Assembly (NCBI RefSeq): GCF_016802865.1
Contig: NZ_JAEVHM010000020.1
Location: 1-53,565 of the forward strand
Source: Micromonospora parastrephiae
GTDB taxonomy: Bacteria > Actinomycetota > Actinomycetes > Mycobacteriales > Micromonosporaceae
DNA: 53,565 bases
Reading direction: 5' to 3'
The first letter of the stretch is position 1; every line of letters begins with the position of its first letter. This document shows, piece after piece, positions 8,058 to 18,034 of this stretch. A model generated the notes under the pieces. The model ran no database searches, had not been told where the DNA came from, and saw nothing but the letters and a program-made list of their open reading frames with translations. The position numbers and the translations under genes are program-made.

Positions 8058-8558
8058 ATGATCGAACATACCGATCGGCGACGCCGAGTCAGGAATCCCG
8101 ACGGTTCGTCGACGCTCGCTGCGGTGCGCCGCCGCCTCCGCGGGGGTGAGCACGGCCGGGTGAGCATCTTCCTGGCGGTGGCGATGGTCGGCGTACTGGC
8201 CATCGTGGGCCTCTCCTTCGACGGCGCGGGGCAACTGCGCACCCTGCAACGCGCCGACAACCTGGCCGCCGAGGCGGCCCGGTCCGGCGGCCAGGTCATC
8301 GACCGGGCCACCGCGATCGAGGGCGGGCCGAAGCGCATCGACAAGCCGGGGGCGACCGTGGCGGTGGCCAAGTACCTGGCTGCCGCCGGAGGCACCACCG
8401 GCCACACCGTGAGCTTCCCCGAGATCGGCGGGGAAATCCTGATCCGGGTGACCGTCACGATCACCTACCAGCGCTCGATGCTCGGGGCGCTCGGCCTCGC
8501 CAAGACGGTGACCGTCACCGGTGAGGCGACCGCGCGGGCCATCACCGCAGGACCGTAG
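8058..8558 (+). CDS. TadG-like pilus assembly protein (short)
   Basis: The 166-residue product has a basic lead, then GRVSIFLAVAMVGVLAIVG (about 34-52), the N-terminal helix typical of TadG/TadE-type proteins, followed by QRADNLAAEAARSGGQ, the conserved segment of the Tad-associated N-terminal domain. It lacks the large von Willebrand-like region of full TadG. The start is uncertain: ATG 8058 has AAGGAGGGG about 16 bp upstream, while GTG 8124 is a closer fit to the family N terminus. It follows the pentapeptide gene divergently and is followed 16 bp later by the LysM gene. Confidence 0.75.
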   Translation: MIEHTDRRRRVRNPDGSSTLAAVRRRLRGGEHGRVSIFLAVAMVGVLAIVGLSFDGAGQLRTLQRADNLAAEAARSGGQVIDRATAIEGGPKRIDKPGATVAVAKYLAAAGGTTGHTVSFPEIGGEILIRVTVTITYQRSMLGALGLAKTVTVTGEATARAITAGP

Positions 8559-8574
8559 GAAGGGAGAGGCAGCC

Positions 8575-9800
8575 ATGCCCGTATCGGGTGGGTCCGTCGT
8601 ACGGCGGACCGGACGCATCCTCACCGGCATCGGCGCGCTGGCCGTGCTCTGCGCGCTGCTGGTCGGCGCGCCGATCGCGCTGGTCGCCTTCGCCGGCAAC
8701 CCTCTGCCCGACCATCTGCCCACCATCAGCGAGGTGGGCACCGCGTTGACCAGCCGGGACGACGGTCAGCTCTTCCTGCGGGCACTGGCTCTCGCCGGCT
8801 GGTTCGGTTGGGCCACGTTCGCCTTCTCCGTCCTCGTCGAGCTGGGGGCGCAGACTCTGCGCCGGCCGGCCCCGAAACTGCCCGGGATGAGCCGTCAGCA
8901 GAAGGCCGCCGCCGCGCTGGTCGGCTCGGTCGCGCTGATTCTCGCCGCCAGCCCGGCCGCCGCCAGCGCCGCCGCGGTCCACGCCGGCCCGGTGTACGCC
9001 CAGGCGGGCACGCCGGCCGTCAGCACCCTGGCCGCGCCGGCCCGTGTGGCCGCGCCGGCCGACACGGCGGCACCGGTGTACCGGGTGGCGCGGGGCGACT
9101 ATCTGGGCGAGGTGGCCGATCGTTATCTGGACGAGTTCGGCGACTATCGACGACTGGCCGAACTGAACCGACTGGACGACCCGGACCGGATCCGCCCCGG
9201 CCAACTGCTCCGCCTGCCCACCGAGGCCGCGGACCAGGGCGCCCGGCCGCACGCCACCGGTCGGCTGGTGAGCCGGCCCACTCCGCCGAAACCGCCGGCA
9301 CCCCGGCCGGCGCCCGAGCGGACCGCACCGGAGCGGGGGGACCCGGCACCACCCAGCGGTACGGAGTCGGGGGCGCAACCGCCGGCGATGACCGTCGGCG
9401 CGGCACGGGCCGGAACCACCGATCGGGTGAATCGACCCCTCGCCGTCTCTGCCGTCCTGGCCGTGGCGAGCATCGTCGGCGCGCAGATCGGCGCGGTGCT
9501 CGGATTGCGCCGCCGCCCGGCAACCGCCGGTGCGGCGCCCCGGCTGACGGCGTCCCCCCGCGCCACCGTGGACCGCCCGGCTCGGAGCAGCGGCGCCACG
9601 TGGGCCGCCAGCCGGGCGCAGCGGCCATCGGGGCCACGGGTTCGCCGGACAACGGAACGGCACCCGCCGGCGCGCCGGCCTGGGCTGGCGACGAGAGCCG
9701 GACCGGCGACGGCGACGCCCCTGGCGGGCTGCTCGCTGGTGGGCACGGTCTGGACTCCGTGCCGGACGGCCCGTCGGTCGGCCGGCACCGACGCAGCTGA
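8575..9800 (+). CDS. LysM-domain membrane protein ending the tad locus, apparent frameshift near 9612
   Basis: An ATG after GGAAGGGAGAGG starts a protein with membrane helices (about 12-40, 65-85, 120-140), then a LysM-like domain (YRVARGDYLGEVADRYLDEF, LAELNRLDDPDRIRPGQLL, about 163-213) and a Pro-rich tail with another helix (PLAVSAVLAVASIVGAQIGA). LysM would tie the pilus machine to peptidoglycan. After about nt 9600 this frame turns Arg-rich and overlaps the Rieske gene to 9966. The neighbouring frame gives ordinary codon use (PGAAAIGATGSPDNGTAP onwards) and stops at 9800. One missing C near 9612 would join them. The unshifted reading 8575-9966 is the alternative. Confidence 0.7.
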
Positions 9801-9824
9801 CCCGACGACGAGGACGGTCGGCGG

Positions 9825-10679
9825 TCAGGGCACGCGGGTCTGGAGCACGCCGTTCTGGACCCGGGTGGGCAGGATCTGCTGGTCGTTGCCGGACGGACCC
9901 TGCACGACCTCGCCTCCGTTGAGCCGGAACGCGCTGCCGTGCCACGGGCACACCACGCAGGCGTGACCGTCGATCTCCCGCACCTCGCCCTCACCGAGCG
10001 GCCCGCTCTGGTGCGGGCAGCGCTCCAACATCACGGTGACCTCGTCACCGTGGCGGTAGAGGATCACCGAGACGTTGTCGTCCACCTCACGGGTGATCAG
10101 CGTGCGTTGCGGCAGGGTGGCCATCTCGGCCAGCGAGTGCCAGCCGTCGCTCATCCGATGCAGCTCGGAGATGCTCTGGTTGACCTGCGCCCCCTGCTTG
10201 TACGCCAGATGACCACCGATGTAGGCCCCGAGGCTCACGGCGGAGAGCCCGAGAAAGCCGAGGGTACGGCCGATGCCGTGCCGCCCGGACAGCCGCGCGG
10301 CCAGCGAGCCCGCGTAGAGGCCGAGGCCGACGGTGTTCGCGGCAGCGTGCACCAGGCCGACCCGGCGCTGGTCGCGGGCCAGGGCCGCCCAGTCGTTCAG
10401 CCCGGCGACGGCCGCCGGCACCGCGCTGGCGGTGCCGAGACCGACCAGCACGGTGGCGGCTCGGCGCTGTCCGGACATGAGGTCCAGCACCGCGGCGCTG
10501 ATCCAGGCGCCCACCGGCACCTGCACCATGGCCGGGTGCAGCGGATGACCCAGCGTCACCCCGTGCAGCAGGTCCCGCAGCCGCCGCGGACGCAGCGTGC
10601 CCAGGACCACCCGCTGCAACCGGTCACCGGCCGGGTCCATCCCGGATGACTGCTCAACTCTCGTCAGAAGTGCTCTCAC
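9825..10679 (-). CDS. DUF2231 / Rieske [2Fe-2S] fusion protein
   Basis: The 284-residue protein joins an N-terminal DUF2231-type membrane domain (LHGVTLGHPLHPAMVQVPVG, then helices to about 165) to a Rieske domain whose cluster ligands are visible as CPHQSGPLGEG and VCPWHGSAF (C-x-H and C-x2-H). It probably carries out electron transfer at the membrane, possibly as an oxygenase-type ferredoxin. GTG 10679 was chosen because GGGAAG lies 9 bp upstream; ATG 10640 is an alternative. A long open frame continuing to 11474 is antisense to the crotonase gene. It ends 24 bp from the proposed end of the LysM gene, convergent with it. Confidence 0.8.
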   Translation of the reverse strand: MRALLTRVEQSSGMDPAGDRLQRVVLGTLRPRRLRDLLHGVTLGHPLHPAMVQVPVGAWISAAVLDLMSGQRRAATVLVGLGTASAVPAAVAGLNDWAALARDQRRVGLVHAAANTVGLGLYAGSLAARLSGRHGIGRTLGFLGLSAVSLGAYIGGHLAYKQGAQVNQSISELHRMSDGWHSLAEMATLPQRTLITREVDDNVSVILYRHGDEVTVMLERCPHQSGPLGEGEVREIDGHACVVCPWHGSAFRLNGGEVVQGPSGNDQQILPTRVQNGVLQTRVP

Positions 10680-10815
10680 GGCTACCGACTTCCCGGCATA
10701 CGAGGTCGCAAACCGACCATGGGTGACAAACCTGCGGCGCACCGTGATCAGCGCCGCGGACGTGCCAGATCGACGAGGATTGTGGCGGGTCGGGCGCGGC
10801 GGGCATGCTGACGTG

Positions 10816-11616
10816 ATGGGTGTGTGGGTGGAACGGGCCGGAGCGGTCAGCACCATCGTTCTCGACCGGGCGGCGGCCCGGAACGCCGTCGACGGGCCGA
10901 CGGCCCGGGCCCTGGCCGACGCCTTTCGGGCCTTCGACGCCGACCCGGACGCGGCGGTGGCCGTGCTCTGGGGAGCGGGCGGCACGTTCTGCTCCGGCGC
11001 CGACCTCAAGGCGATCGGCACGCCGAGCGGAAACCGCGTCGAGCCCGAGGGCGACGGACCGATGGGTCCGACCCGGATGACGTTGAGCAAACCCGTGATC
11101 GCGGCGATCTCCGGATACGCGGTGGCCGGCGGGCTGGAGCTGGCGCTCTGGTGCGACCTGCGGGTCGCCGAGTCCGACGCGACGCTCGGGGTGTTCTGCC
11201 GCCGCTGGGGCGTACCCCTGATCGACGGAGGCACGGTCCGGCTGCCCCGGCTGATCGGCGAGAGTCGCGCGATGGATCTGATCCTCACCGGCCGCCCGGT
11301 GCCGGCGGAGGAGGCGTACTCGATGGGGTTGGTCAACCGGGTGGTGCCGCCCGGGCAGGCGCGGGCCGCAGCCGAGGAGTTGGCGGCGGCGATCGCGCGG
11401 CATCCGCAGACCTGCCTGCGCAACGACCGGGGGGCGGTCCTGGCCGGAGCGGGCCGGCCGGAGCCGGAGGCCATGGCGACCGAGCTGGCGTACGGGATGG
11501 ACTCGCTGGCCGCCGACGCGGCGGCCGGCGCGGCCCGGTTCGCCGCCGGCGAGGGCCGGCACGGAACGACGCCGCCGGGAGGGGTGAACCTCCCGACGGC
11601 GTCGGCTACCGGCTAG
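10816..11616 (+). CDS. Enoyl-CoA hydratase/isomerase (crotonase) family protein
   Basis: The 266-residue crotonase has the oxyanion-hole segments GGTFCSGADLKAIG (about 54-67) and GYAVAGGLELALWCDLRVA (about 101-119). Instead of the two catalytic Glu of true hydratases, the second site reads FCRRWGVPLIDGGTVRL, a form seen in the less characterised crotonase subfamily with loosely assigned substrates. The start is ATG 10816 or GTG 10813; no SD is evident and CATGCT lies 6 bp before ATG, so a leaderless transcript is possible. It is divergent from the Rieske gene and convergent, 1 bp apart, with the large glucanase gene. Confidence 0.85.
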   Translation: MGVWVERAGAVSTIVLDRAAARNAVDGPTARALADAFRAFDADPDAAVAVLWGAGGTFCSGADLKAIGTPSGNRVEPEGDGPMGPTRMTLSKPVIAAISGYAVAGGLELALWCDLRVAESDATLGVFCRRWGVPLIDGGTVRLPRLIGESRAMDLILTGRPVPAEEAYSMGLVNRVVPPGQARAAAEELAAAIARHPQTCLRNDRGAVLAGAGRPEPEAMATELAYGMDSLAADAAAGAARFAAGEGRHGTTPPGGVNLPTASATG

Positions 11617-11617
11617 C

Positions 11618-14600
11618 TCAGTTGCGGTTGATGGTGAAGGTTGTCGTGGGGTTCTGGATGTCCACCGCGTTGTTGCTCAGCCGGAGGTTGTTGAAGGTGA
11701 CCGAGCCAACGGCCGGTCCCTGCCCGGCCTCCGGCATCGGGTTGGCCCAGATAGCGAAGCCGGACTTCGCGTCGTAGGCGTCCCCGCTCTTGCGGGCGCC
11801 GCTGATGGAGATGTTGGTGAAGACCGTGTCGGTGATCGGGTTCTGCGGCTGCCCGCCGACGTAGTTGGTCTGGAACATGATGCCGCTGTAGGTCGGATCG
11901 ATGATGTCGACATCGCTGACCCGGATGCCCTGGAACACCTTCGAGGCGGAGAAGACCCAGATCGCCGGGAAGGTCTGTGAGCCCCAGAAGTGCCCACCGG
12001 CCCGGACGATCGAGATGTTCTCGAAACGGGTCGGCGGGCTGGCGCCGAAGCCGTTCATCGGGTAGCCGAAGTCGAGCGAGCTGATGGTGATGCCGGAGTA
12101 GACAAGCGTGTCCGCGATGTAGATGTTGCGGAACGTGTTGCCGTAGCCGCCGTAGACGGCGACCCCGGCGGCCCGCCAGGTCAGGGTCGAGGTCAGGTTC
12201 TCGTAGACGTTGTCCTTCATGTCGGCGCCGCCCGCGTCGATCGCCGAGAACAGCGCGAAGCTGTCGTCGCCGGTGGCCCGGGCGTCGTTGTTGCTGACCA
12301 GGTTGTTGGTGCTCCCGTTGGTCATGTTGATGCCGTCGGCGAACATGTTCCGGATCCGGGAGTTCTTGATCGTCATGTAGTCGGTGTTCGCGCCCCAGTA
12401 GAGGCACACCATGTGCTCGTTCCAGATGTTGTCGATCACGATGTTCGACACGTTGGAGAAGTCGAACACCTTGCCCGGACCGTCGATCCGCGAGGTGTAG
12501 TTGCCGAAGTACGCGAAGTTCTTGAAGGACGAGTTGGCCGCCGAGTTCTCGGCCCGGAAGCCGATGTCGGTGTTGTCCTGGCCCGACGGGGCGTTGAACC
12601 GGGTGTACCAGGGGCCGGCACCGGTCACCTGGACCGCCTTGCCGTACACCTGGAACTTCGACGAGGTGGAGTAGTTACCGGCCGGCAGGTACACCCCGAT
12701 GAGGTTGCCGGTGGTGTCCATCCGCACCCGGTCCAGGGCGTTCTGCACGTCCTGGTGGGTGAAGCCGGCCGGCGTGGTGTAGCGCGCCGGGTCCGGGTTG
12801 GCGATCGGCGCCACCTGCTCGGTGTTGATGAAGTCGATGGCGTACGTGGTGGTGTTGGCCGGGTCCTTCTGGAGGCGGATCTTGCTGCCGGCCGGAACCG
12901 TCGAGTTGAGCATGACGTTGGCTTCGTCGTAGATGTGCCGCGGTCCGCCCGCGCTCGGCGAGTTGCCCGGGCTGGTTTCGTTGCCGTACAGCCACGCGTA
13001 CCGGGACGTCAGGTCGATGGCCTTGTGGAACGTGCCGTTGACGTAGACGTTCAGCGTCGAGTTGATCCCGCCGCCGCCCGGGGCGTCCGGGATGGAGAAG
13101 CGGGTGACCAGCGTGTTGGTGCTGGCCCGGGTGGTGAACTCGACGTAGCTGCCGGTCGAGTTGAGGGTCACGGCCCGACGACCGGACGCCTCGCCGGCCA
13201 GGTCGCCGACCTCCCGGTTCGGCCCGACGACAGCGGCGCCGCCGCCGATCGCGCCGTCCTCGGCCTCGTACATGTCGTACGGCATGTTGGCGCCGCGCCC
13301 GACGAAGAGCGGACGGTCGCTGGTGTTGTTGGTCTGCTTGACCGGCAGCTCGTTGGCGTCGGTGGCGAGCACCACGCGGACGGTGTACTTGCCGTTCGCG
13401 GCGGTCCAGGTGCCCAGGTTGATCGGGCCGACGGTCGCGCCGGCGTTGATGACGCCGGAGTACGAGCCGGTCAGCGTACGGACCGCGGTGCCGGACTCGT
13501 TGAGCACGGTCAGGGTGATGCCGTGCGCGCCGGACGCGGACGCCTGGTTGCCGGCGTTGCGGATCGACACCGAGAAGGTGACCGTGTTGCCGGCCGACGG
13601 GTTGCCCGGTGACCAGGCCACCGCGGAGGCGACCAGGTCGGAGCTGGCGACCGCGCTGACCACCAGCGGGCTGGGGTTCGTGTAGCTGTTGTTGGTGTCG
13701 TCCTGCTCGACGACGGTGTTCGACTCGTCGACCTTCGCGCTGAGCGGGTAGCTGCCCGCGTCCCGGGTGCCGATGTTGGCGCTGACCGTGGTCGAGGCGC
13801 CGGCCGCGAGGCCACCGACGGACGCGGTGCCGACCCGGGTGGAGCCCAGGTAGAAGTTGACGTTGGTCGCGCCGGACGCCGCCGAGCCCGCGTTACGGAC
13901 CGTCGCGGAGAGCGTGATGGTGCTGGTCTCCACCGGCGCGGACGGGCTGAACGACATTCCGGTCACGGTCAGGTCCGGGTTCGGCGCCGGAGTGCCGAAG
14001 ACCTGGAACTCGGCCACCTGCCCGGCCGGTGCGCCGGTGTTCGAGGCGATCGAGAGCCGCACGTCGGCCGCCGCACCGGAGACCGGGATGGTCACCGTGT
14101 TACCGCTGCCCGGGTTGAAGGTGTAGTTCGCCGCGCCGACCAGGGTGGTGAACGTCGACGAGCCCTGGTCCCGGCCCTGGACGGTGATGTTCTGGGTACG
14201 CGCGCCCCAGGCCGAGTCCGGGTTGAGCTTCAGCACGACCTGGCTGAGGCTGGCGTTGGCACCGAGCTGCACGGTCAGCGTGCTCGGGTTGCCGTTGCCC
14301 TCCCAGTAGGTGGCCACGTTGTTGTCGTTGGCGTTGGTCGCCACGAACGTGTGCACGTACCCGGAGGCGGTGATCGGCTTGCCGACCGCCAGGTTGGTGC
14401 CGGTCGGCGGGTTGCCGGTGCCGGTCCGGGTCACGGTGTTGCTGTTCGCCGACTGGTTGCCGGCCGCGTCCTTGGCCCGCACGTGGTACGAGACCGTGGC
14501 GCTGTCCGGCTGGCTGTCGGTGTACGTCAGCGTCGAGCCGCTGACGCTGCCGCGCAGCCCACCGTTGGCGTACACGTCGTATCCGGTCACGCCGACGTTG

Positions 14601-15301
14601 TCGGTGGACGCGGACCAGGTGAGCCGGACCTGCCCGCTGGCGGGCTGGGTGTACGCCAGGTTGCCCGGGACGCTGGGGGCCTGGGTGTCCGTGCTGCCGC
14701 TGGCGCCGTACACCTCCACCTCGGAGAGCTGCGCGGCCGGCCAGCCGGTGTTGCCGGTGACCTGCACCCGTACGTAGCGGGTGCTGGCGGCCGTGAAGCT
14801 GACCGTCGCGGTGTTGCCGCTGGCCGGGTTGAAGGTGTAGCCGGCGGACGCCTTCAGGGTGGTGAAGGACGAGCCGTTGGTGGAGCCGAGCACCGACAGC
14901 GTCTGCGTGCGGGTCTGCCAGTCCGACGCGGGCGGCAGCTTGAGCACCACCCGGTCCACGCTGACCGTGGCGCCGAGGTCGGCCTGGATCCACTGCGGGA
15001 AGGCATTGTTGGTGCTCTCCCAGTAGGTCGACGCGTTCCCGTCGTTGGCGTTGCCCGCCACGTAGTTCTGGTTGTAGCTGCTGGCGGTCATGGTGGCGGA
15101 GAGCCCGGCGAGCAGGGCCATACGGGCGGCCGATGCCGACGCGTCGACCGCGGGTGCGGCGCTGGCCGCCGGGGTGACGACCGGGGCGGCGGCGAGGAGC
15201 AGGCCGGCGAGCGCGCCGGCGAGCATTCGCTGGCCGCCGGTGCGGGTGGTTCGGGGCGCGCCGCTCGGCGGGGTGCCTCGTCTGGTGAAAGTTCTGGACA
15301 T
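11618..15301 (-). CDS. Secreted multidomain GH87-like alpha-1,3-glucanase / mycodextranase
   Basis: This 1227-residue exported protein has a long signal peptide (about 1-50), an F5/8-type C domain (about 65-205), a fibronectin III module (207-295), a second F5/8-type C domain (300-440), two CARDB modules (440-665), a CBM35/6-like domain (EAEDGAIGGGAAVVG, 675-835) and a C-terminal right-handed beta-helix. The helix holds FADGIN (Asp989) and ATGDDSFAL (Asp1012, Asp1013). This Asp/Asp-Asp pattern and spacing are close to what I recall for GH87 alpha-1,3-glucanases. The start follows GAGGTG. It lies next to a second paralogue, an alpha-glucosidase and an ABC importer, fitting extracellular alpha-glucan breakdown. 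Another beta-helix family (GH28-like, lyase) is the alternative. Confidence 0.72.
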   Translation of the reverse strand: MSRTFTRRGTPPSGAPRTTRTGGQRMLAGALAGLLLAAAPVVTPAASAAPAVDASASAARMALLAGLSATMTASSYNQNYVAGNANDGNASTYWESTNNAFPQWIQADLGATVSVDRVVLKLPPASDWQTRTQTLSVLGSTNGSSFTTLKASAGYTFNPASGNTATVSFTAASTRYVRVQVTGNTGWPAAQLSEVEVYGASGSTDTQAPSVPGNLAYTQPASGQVRLTWSASTDNVGVTGYDVYANGGLRGSVSGSTLTYTDSQPDSATVSYHVRAKDAAGNQSANSNTVTRTGTGNPPTGTNLAVGKPITASGYVHTFVATNANDNNVATYWEGNGNPSTLTVQLGANASLSQVVLKLNPDSAWGARTQNITVQGRDQGSSTFTTLVGAANYTFNPGSGNTVTIPVSGAAADVRLSIASNTGAPAGQVAEFQVFGTPAPNPDLTVTGMSFSPSAPVETSTITLSATVRNAGSAASGATNVNFYLGSTRVGTASVGGLAAGASTTVSANIGTRDAGSYPLSAKVDESNTVVEQDDTNNSYTNPSPLVVSAVASSDLVASAVAWSPGNPSAGNTVTFSVSIRNAGNQASASGAHGITLTVLNESGTAVRTLTGSYSGVINAGATVGPINLGTWTAANGKYTVRVVLATDANELPVKQTNNTSDRPLFVGRGANMPYDMYEAEDGAIGGGAAVVGPNREVGDLAGEASGRRAVTLNSTGSYVEFTTRASTNTLVTRFSIPDAPGGGGINSTLNVYVNGTFHKAIDLTSRYAWLYGNETSPGNSPSAGGPRHIYDEANVMLNSTVPAGSKIRLQKDPANTTTYAIDFINTEQVAPIANPDPARYTTPAGFTHQDVQNALDRVRMDTTGNLIGVYLPAGNYSTSSKFQVYGKAVQVTGAGPWYTRFNAPSGQDNTDIGFRAENSAANSSFKNFAYFGNYTSRIDGPGKVFDFSNVSNIVIDNIWNEHMVCLYWGANTDYMTIKNSRIRNMFADGINMTNGSTNNLVSNNDARATGDDSFALFSAIDAGGADMKDNVYENLTSTLTWRAAGVAVYGGYGNTFRNIYIADTLVYSGITISSLDFGYPMNGFGASPPTRFENISIVRAGGHFWGSQTFPAIWVFSASKVFQGIRVSDVDIIDPTYSGIMFQTNYVGGQPQNPITDTVFTNISISGARKSGDAYDAKSGFAIWANPMPEAGQGPAVGSVTFNNLRLSNNAVDIQNPTTTFTINRN
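14809..14866. repeat. 58-bp exact repeat, copy 1 (F5/8-type C domain coding DNA)
   Basis: These 58 bp are identical to 15605-15662, and similarity continues with few mismatches for roughly another 90 bp. Both encode the segment around ASAGYTFNPASGNT of an F5/8-type C domain, one in each glucanase gene, in the same orientation about 0.8 kb apart. Recombination between the copies would remove the gap and the first gene's start. Confidence 0.9.
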
Positions 15302-15461
15302 GGGGTCGCTACACCTCTTTCGGGGGTGGGGTGTGGTGCGTTGCCCGGTGACGGGCGCAGGGGTACGCCCGTCGTGCCGCGACAGGTGGGGGACGGGTTG
15401 GGGGACGGAATTTCTGGCCGGCCCGGGGCCGCGCTGCGCCCGGGTCGCCCGGACCGGGGTG

Positions 15462-15484
15462 CCCCCGCCCTGGATGGGCGGGGG
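15462..15484 (-). terminator. Hairpin terminator downstream of second glucanase
   Basis: A perfect 9-bp stem (CCCCCGCCC / GGGCGGGGG) with a 5-nt loop lies 10 bp past the stop of the glucanase that ends at 15495. There is no clear U tract, as is common in such GC-rich genomes. Confidence 0.65.
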
Positions 15485-15494
15485 GCCACCCGGT

Positions 15495-17877
15495 CTAGCT
15501 GGAATAGACCTCGAACTCGCTGAGCTGGCCGGCCGGCCAGCCGCTGTTGCCGGTGACGGTCAGCCGCAGGTATCGCTGGCTGCTCGCCGTGAAGGTCACG
15601 GTGACGGTGTTGCCGCTGGCCGGGTTGAAGGTGTAGCCGGCGGACGCCTTCAGGGTGGTGAACGACGAGCCGGTGGTCGAGCCGAGCACCGACAGCGTCT
15701 GGGTGCGGGTCTGCCAGGCCGATGCCGGTGGCAGTTTCAGCACGACCCGGGACACCGTTCGGCTCGCGCCCAGGTCGACCGTCACCGACTGTGGGAACGC
15801 GTTGTTGGCGCTCTCCCAGTAGGTGTTCGGGTTGCCGTCCACCGCGTTGGGTGCGGCGTACACGTCGGTGTGGCTTGTCTCGGTGACCGGCCGCCCGGCC
15901 GCGAGGTTGCCGGTGGGCGGCGGCGTGGTCGGAGGCGGGGTGGTGGGCGGCGGGGTCGTCGGTGGCGGCGAGGTGGGTCCGCCGCCCCACTGCGGTGCAG
16001 GCCACGGGCCGCAGTACGGGGTCGGGGTGTACCAGCCGGAGTTGCCGGCGCCCTGGGTGATCTGGAAGCCAGCGCCCACGCAGTTGTGGATCGGGTTGCT
16101 CTGCGCGATGTTGCTGGCCCGTACGTTGGTGAACGACACCTGGCTGGGCGCCTGCACCTGGAGCGCGTACGTGCCGGCGCCGTCGATCCGTACGTTGTTG
16201 AGGTTGATCCCGGTGGTCTGGCCCTCGATCCAGTGCAGGGCAGCGTACGAGCTGTCCAGGATGTCGGTGTCGGTGATGTTGATGGTGGGGTTCTGGAACG
16301 CCTCGTTGAGGGCGGAGAACCAGATCGCGCCGACGCCGAAGTTCCAGTTGTAGTCCGAGTTGCCGTTGCGGATCAGGGTGTTCCGGGCGATCGTCCAGGT
16401 GCCCTGGACCCCGGTGGCGCCCTGCACCCCGGGGTAGCGGTTGGCGACGTGGATGCCGCCACCGTTGGTCAGCGAGTCGGCCGTGACGTTATCGGTGATC
16501 TTGATGTCCCGGCCGCCGTAGCTGACCAGGTGGTTCGCCAGCAGCGTCACACCGATGGTGTTGTGGGTGAAGGAGTTGTTGACGTTCGGCACGTTCTGCG
16601 CCCACATCGCCAACGCGTCGTCACCGGTGTTGCGGACGAAGGTGTTGGTCACCGTCGAGTTGGTCACGCCGGTGTGGAAGTTCACCCCGTCCGCGGTCTG
16701 GTCCAGGATCCGGCTGTTGCGGATGGTGAAGTTGTCCATCGGGCCGTCCATCCACGCCCCGACCTTGGTGTTCTCCAGCCAAAGGTTGTCCACCACCGAG
16801 TTGGACATCGCGCCACCGAGGGCGTTGACCTGGTCGTCGTCCATCCGTTCCCGGATGTCACCGATGATGGCGAAGTCCCGCAGCGTGACGTTGCGGCTCG
16901 GCCCGCCGGCCTCGTGCGAACGGATCCCGCCGGTGTAACCGCCGCCCGGGACGTACTTGCCGTAGACGCCGGCGGCCCGCTTACGGTCGGTGGGGTGCCG
17001 GCCGCCGAGCACCGAATACCACGGGCCGGCACCGCGCAGGGTCACCCCGTCACCACCACGTGGTCCCAGAGGGTGAAGGTGCCGGCCGGGATCCAGACGG
17101 CCCTGCCCTGGGCTTTTCCGGCGTCGACCGCGGCCTGGAACTTCGCGGTCGAGTCGTCGCGCCGCTCGGGTCGGCGCCGAAGTCGGCGACCACGTCGAGC
17201 ACGCCGGTGGGCTTGGCGATCGGCGCGACCAGCTCGAAGTCGGCCAGGTCGATGGTGAAGGTCGGCGACTGGGCGGTCGACGACACCTGGAGGCGGATCT
17301 TGGCGCCGGCCGGGTAGGTGCTGCCGAACAACGCCCGGGTCTCGTCGTAGAAGTGGTGCGGGTTGGTGTCGCCGGGATTGTTGTTGAACGGATAACCGCC
17401 GTAGTACCAGCCGTACTTCGACGTCACCGGGACCGACCTGAGCAACGTTCCGTTGGCGCGCAGGTCGATGGCGGCGTCCCGACCCGTGCCGGCCGGGCTG
17501 TCCGGCAGGCTGTGCCGGAAGGTGACCGCGTTGGCCGGGGCGGTGAGGGTGAACTCGACGTACTCGCCGACGGCGTCGAGGGTGACCGCCTCCCGGCCGG
17601 ACGCCTCCGACGGCAGCGTGCCGTAGCGGCGGTCCGGACCGATCTTCGTGCCGTTGTGGGCGGCCTTCTCCGCCTCCTGCTCGACGAACGGGACGGTCGC
17701 GCCGCGGCCGGGAATGTCGAAGGGGGACAACCCGGCCGCCGAGGCCGGGGTTGCGGTGCCGGTGACCGCGAGCGCGGTCACCGATGTCGCGGCGAGCAGG
17801 GTGGCGGCGATGGCGGCCAACCCTGCGCGGGTCGGGTGTCGAAGGTGGTGCGGGGTGCCGGTGGTGTGGTTGGCCAT
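15495..17877 (-). CDS. Second secreted GH87-like beta-helix glucanase, two apparent frameshifts
   Basis: Read with two single-base corrections, this gives about 794 residues: signal peptide, CBM35/6-like domain (PFVEQEAEKAAHNGTKIGP), beta-helix, a (P)3(T)2 linker and a C-terminal F5/8-type C domain. The catalytic-type Asp residues appear as TADGVNFH and NTGDDALAMW with the same spacing as in the larger paralogue. The frame is lost near 17160 (GADPSGA continues as DDSTAKFQ in another frame) and near 17045 (DHVVVTG continues as VTLRGAGPWYS); each is repaired by one extra G/C in a run. ATG 17877 follows GGAGAG. Either the sequence has errors here or the gene is a pseudogene; the former is favoured because all domains are otherwise intact. 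Confidence 0.7.
15605..15662. repeat. 58-bp exact repeat, copy 2
   Basis: Same-orientation copy of 14809-14866, within the C-terminal F5/8-type C domain of the second glucanase gene. Confidence 0.9.
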
Positions 17878-17988
17878 GAGCTGCGCTCTCCGTTTCGTCA
17901 GGCAGGCCAGATCCCCCCGTTGTCGGTGCGGCGTGGCGCGTTCCCCCTCGGTCCTCCTTCCTCCCGCGGTGCGCGGGCCTGGTGGGTG

Positions 17989-18025
17989 GTGGTGCCGGCG
18001 GCCGGGACGGGACCGCCGGCACCAC
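17989..18025 (-). terminator. Strong hairpin terminator after the alpha-glucosidase gene
   Basis: A perfect 13-bp inverted repeat (GTGGTGCCGGCGG / CCGCCGGCACCAC) with an 11-nt loop begins 10 bp past the GH13 stop. It would end the importer-glucosidase transcript and separate it from the second glucanase, which therefore probably has its own promoter between 17878 and 17988. Confidence 0.8.
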
Positions 18026-18034
18026 GACGGTGGG

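Noticed and set aside
9801..9966. C-terminal extension of the LysM protein in its first frame
   Set aside because: Arg-rich, poor third-position GC, overlaps the Rieske gene; the neighbouring frame is more natural.
11990..13612. Plus-strand open frame of 540 codons within the large glucanase gene
   Set aside because: Val/Asp/Gly/Arg-biased shadow of the well-supported minus-strand gene; no start signal or motif.
15911..15975. Short tandem repeats in the second glucanase
   Set aside because: Encode an ordinary Pro/Thr linker between catalytic and binding domains.
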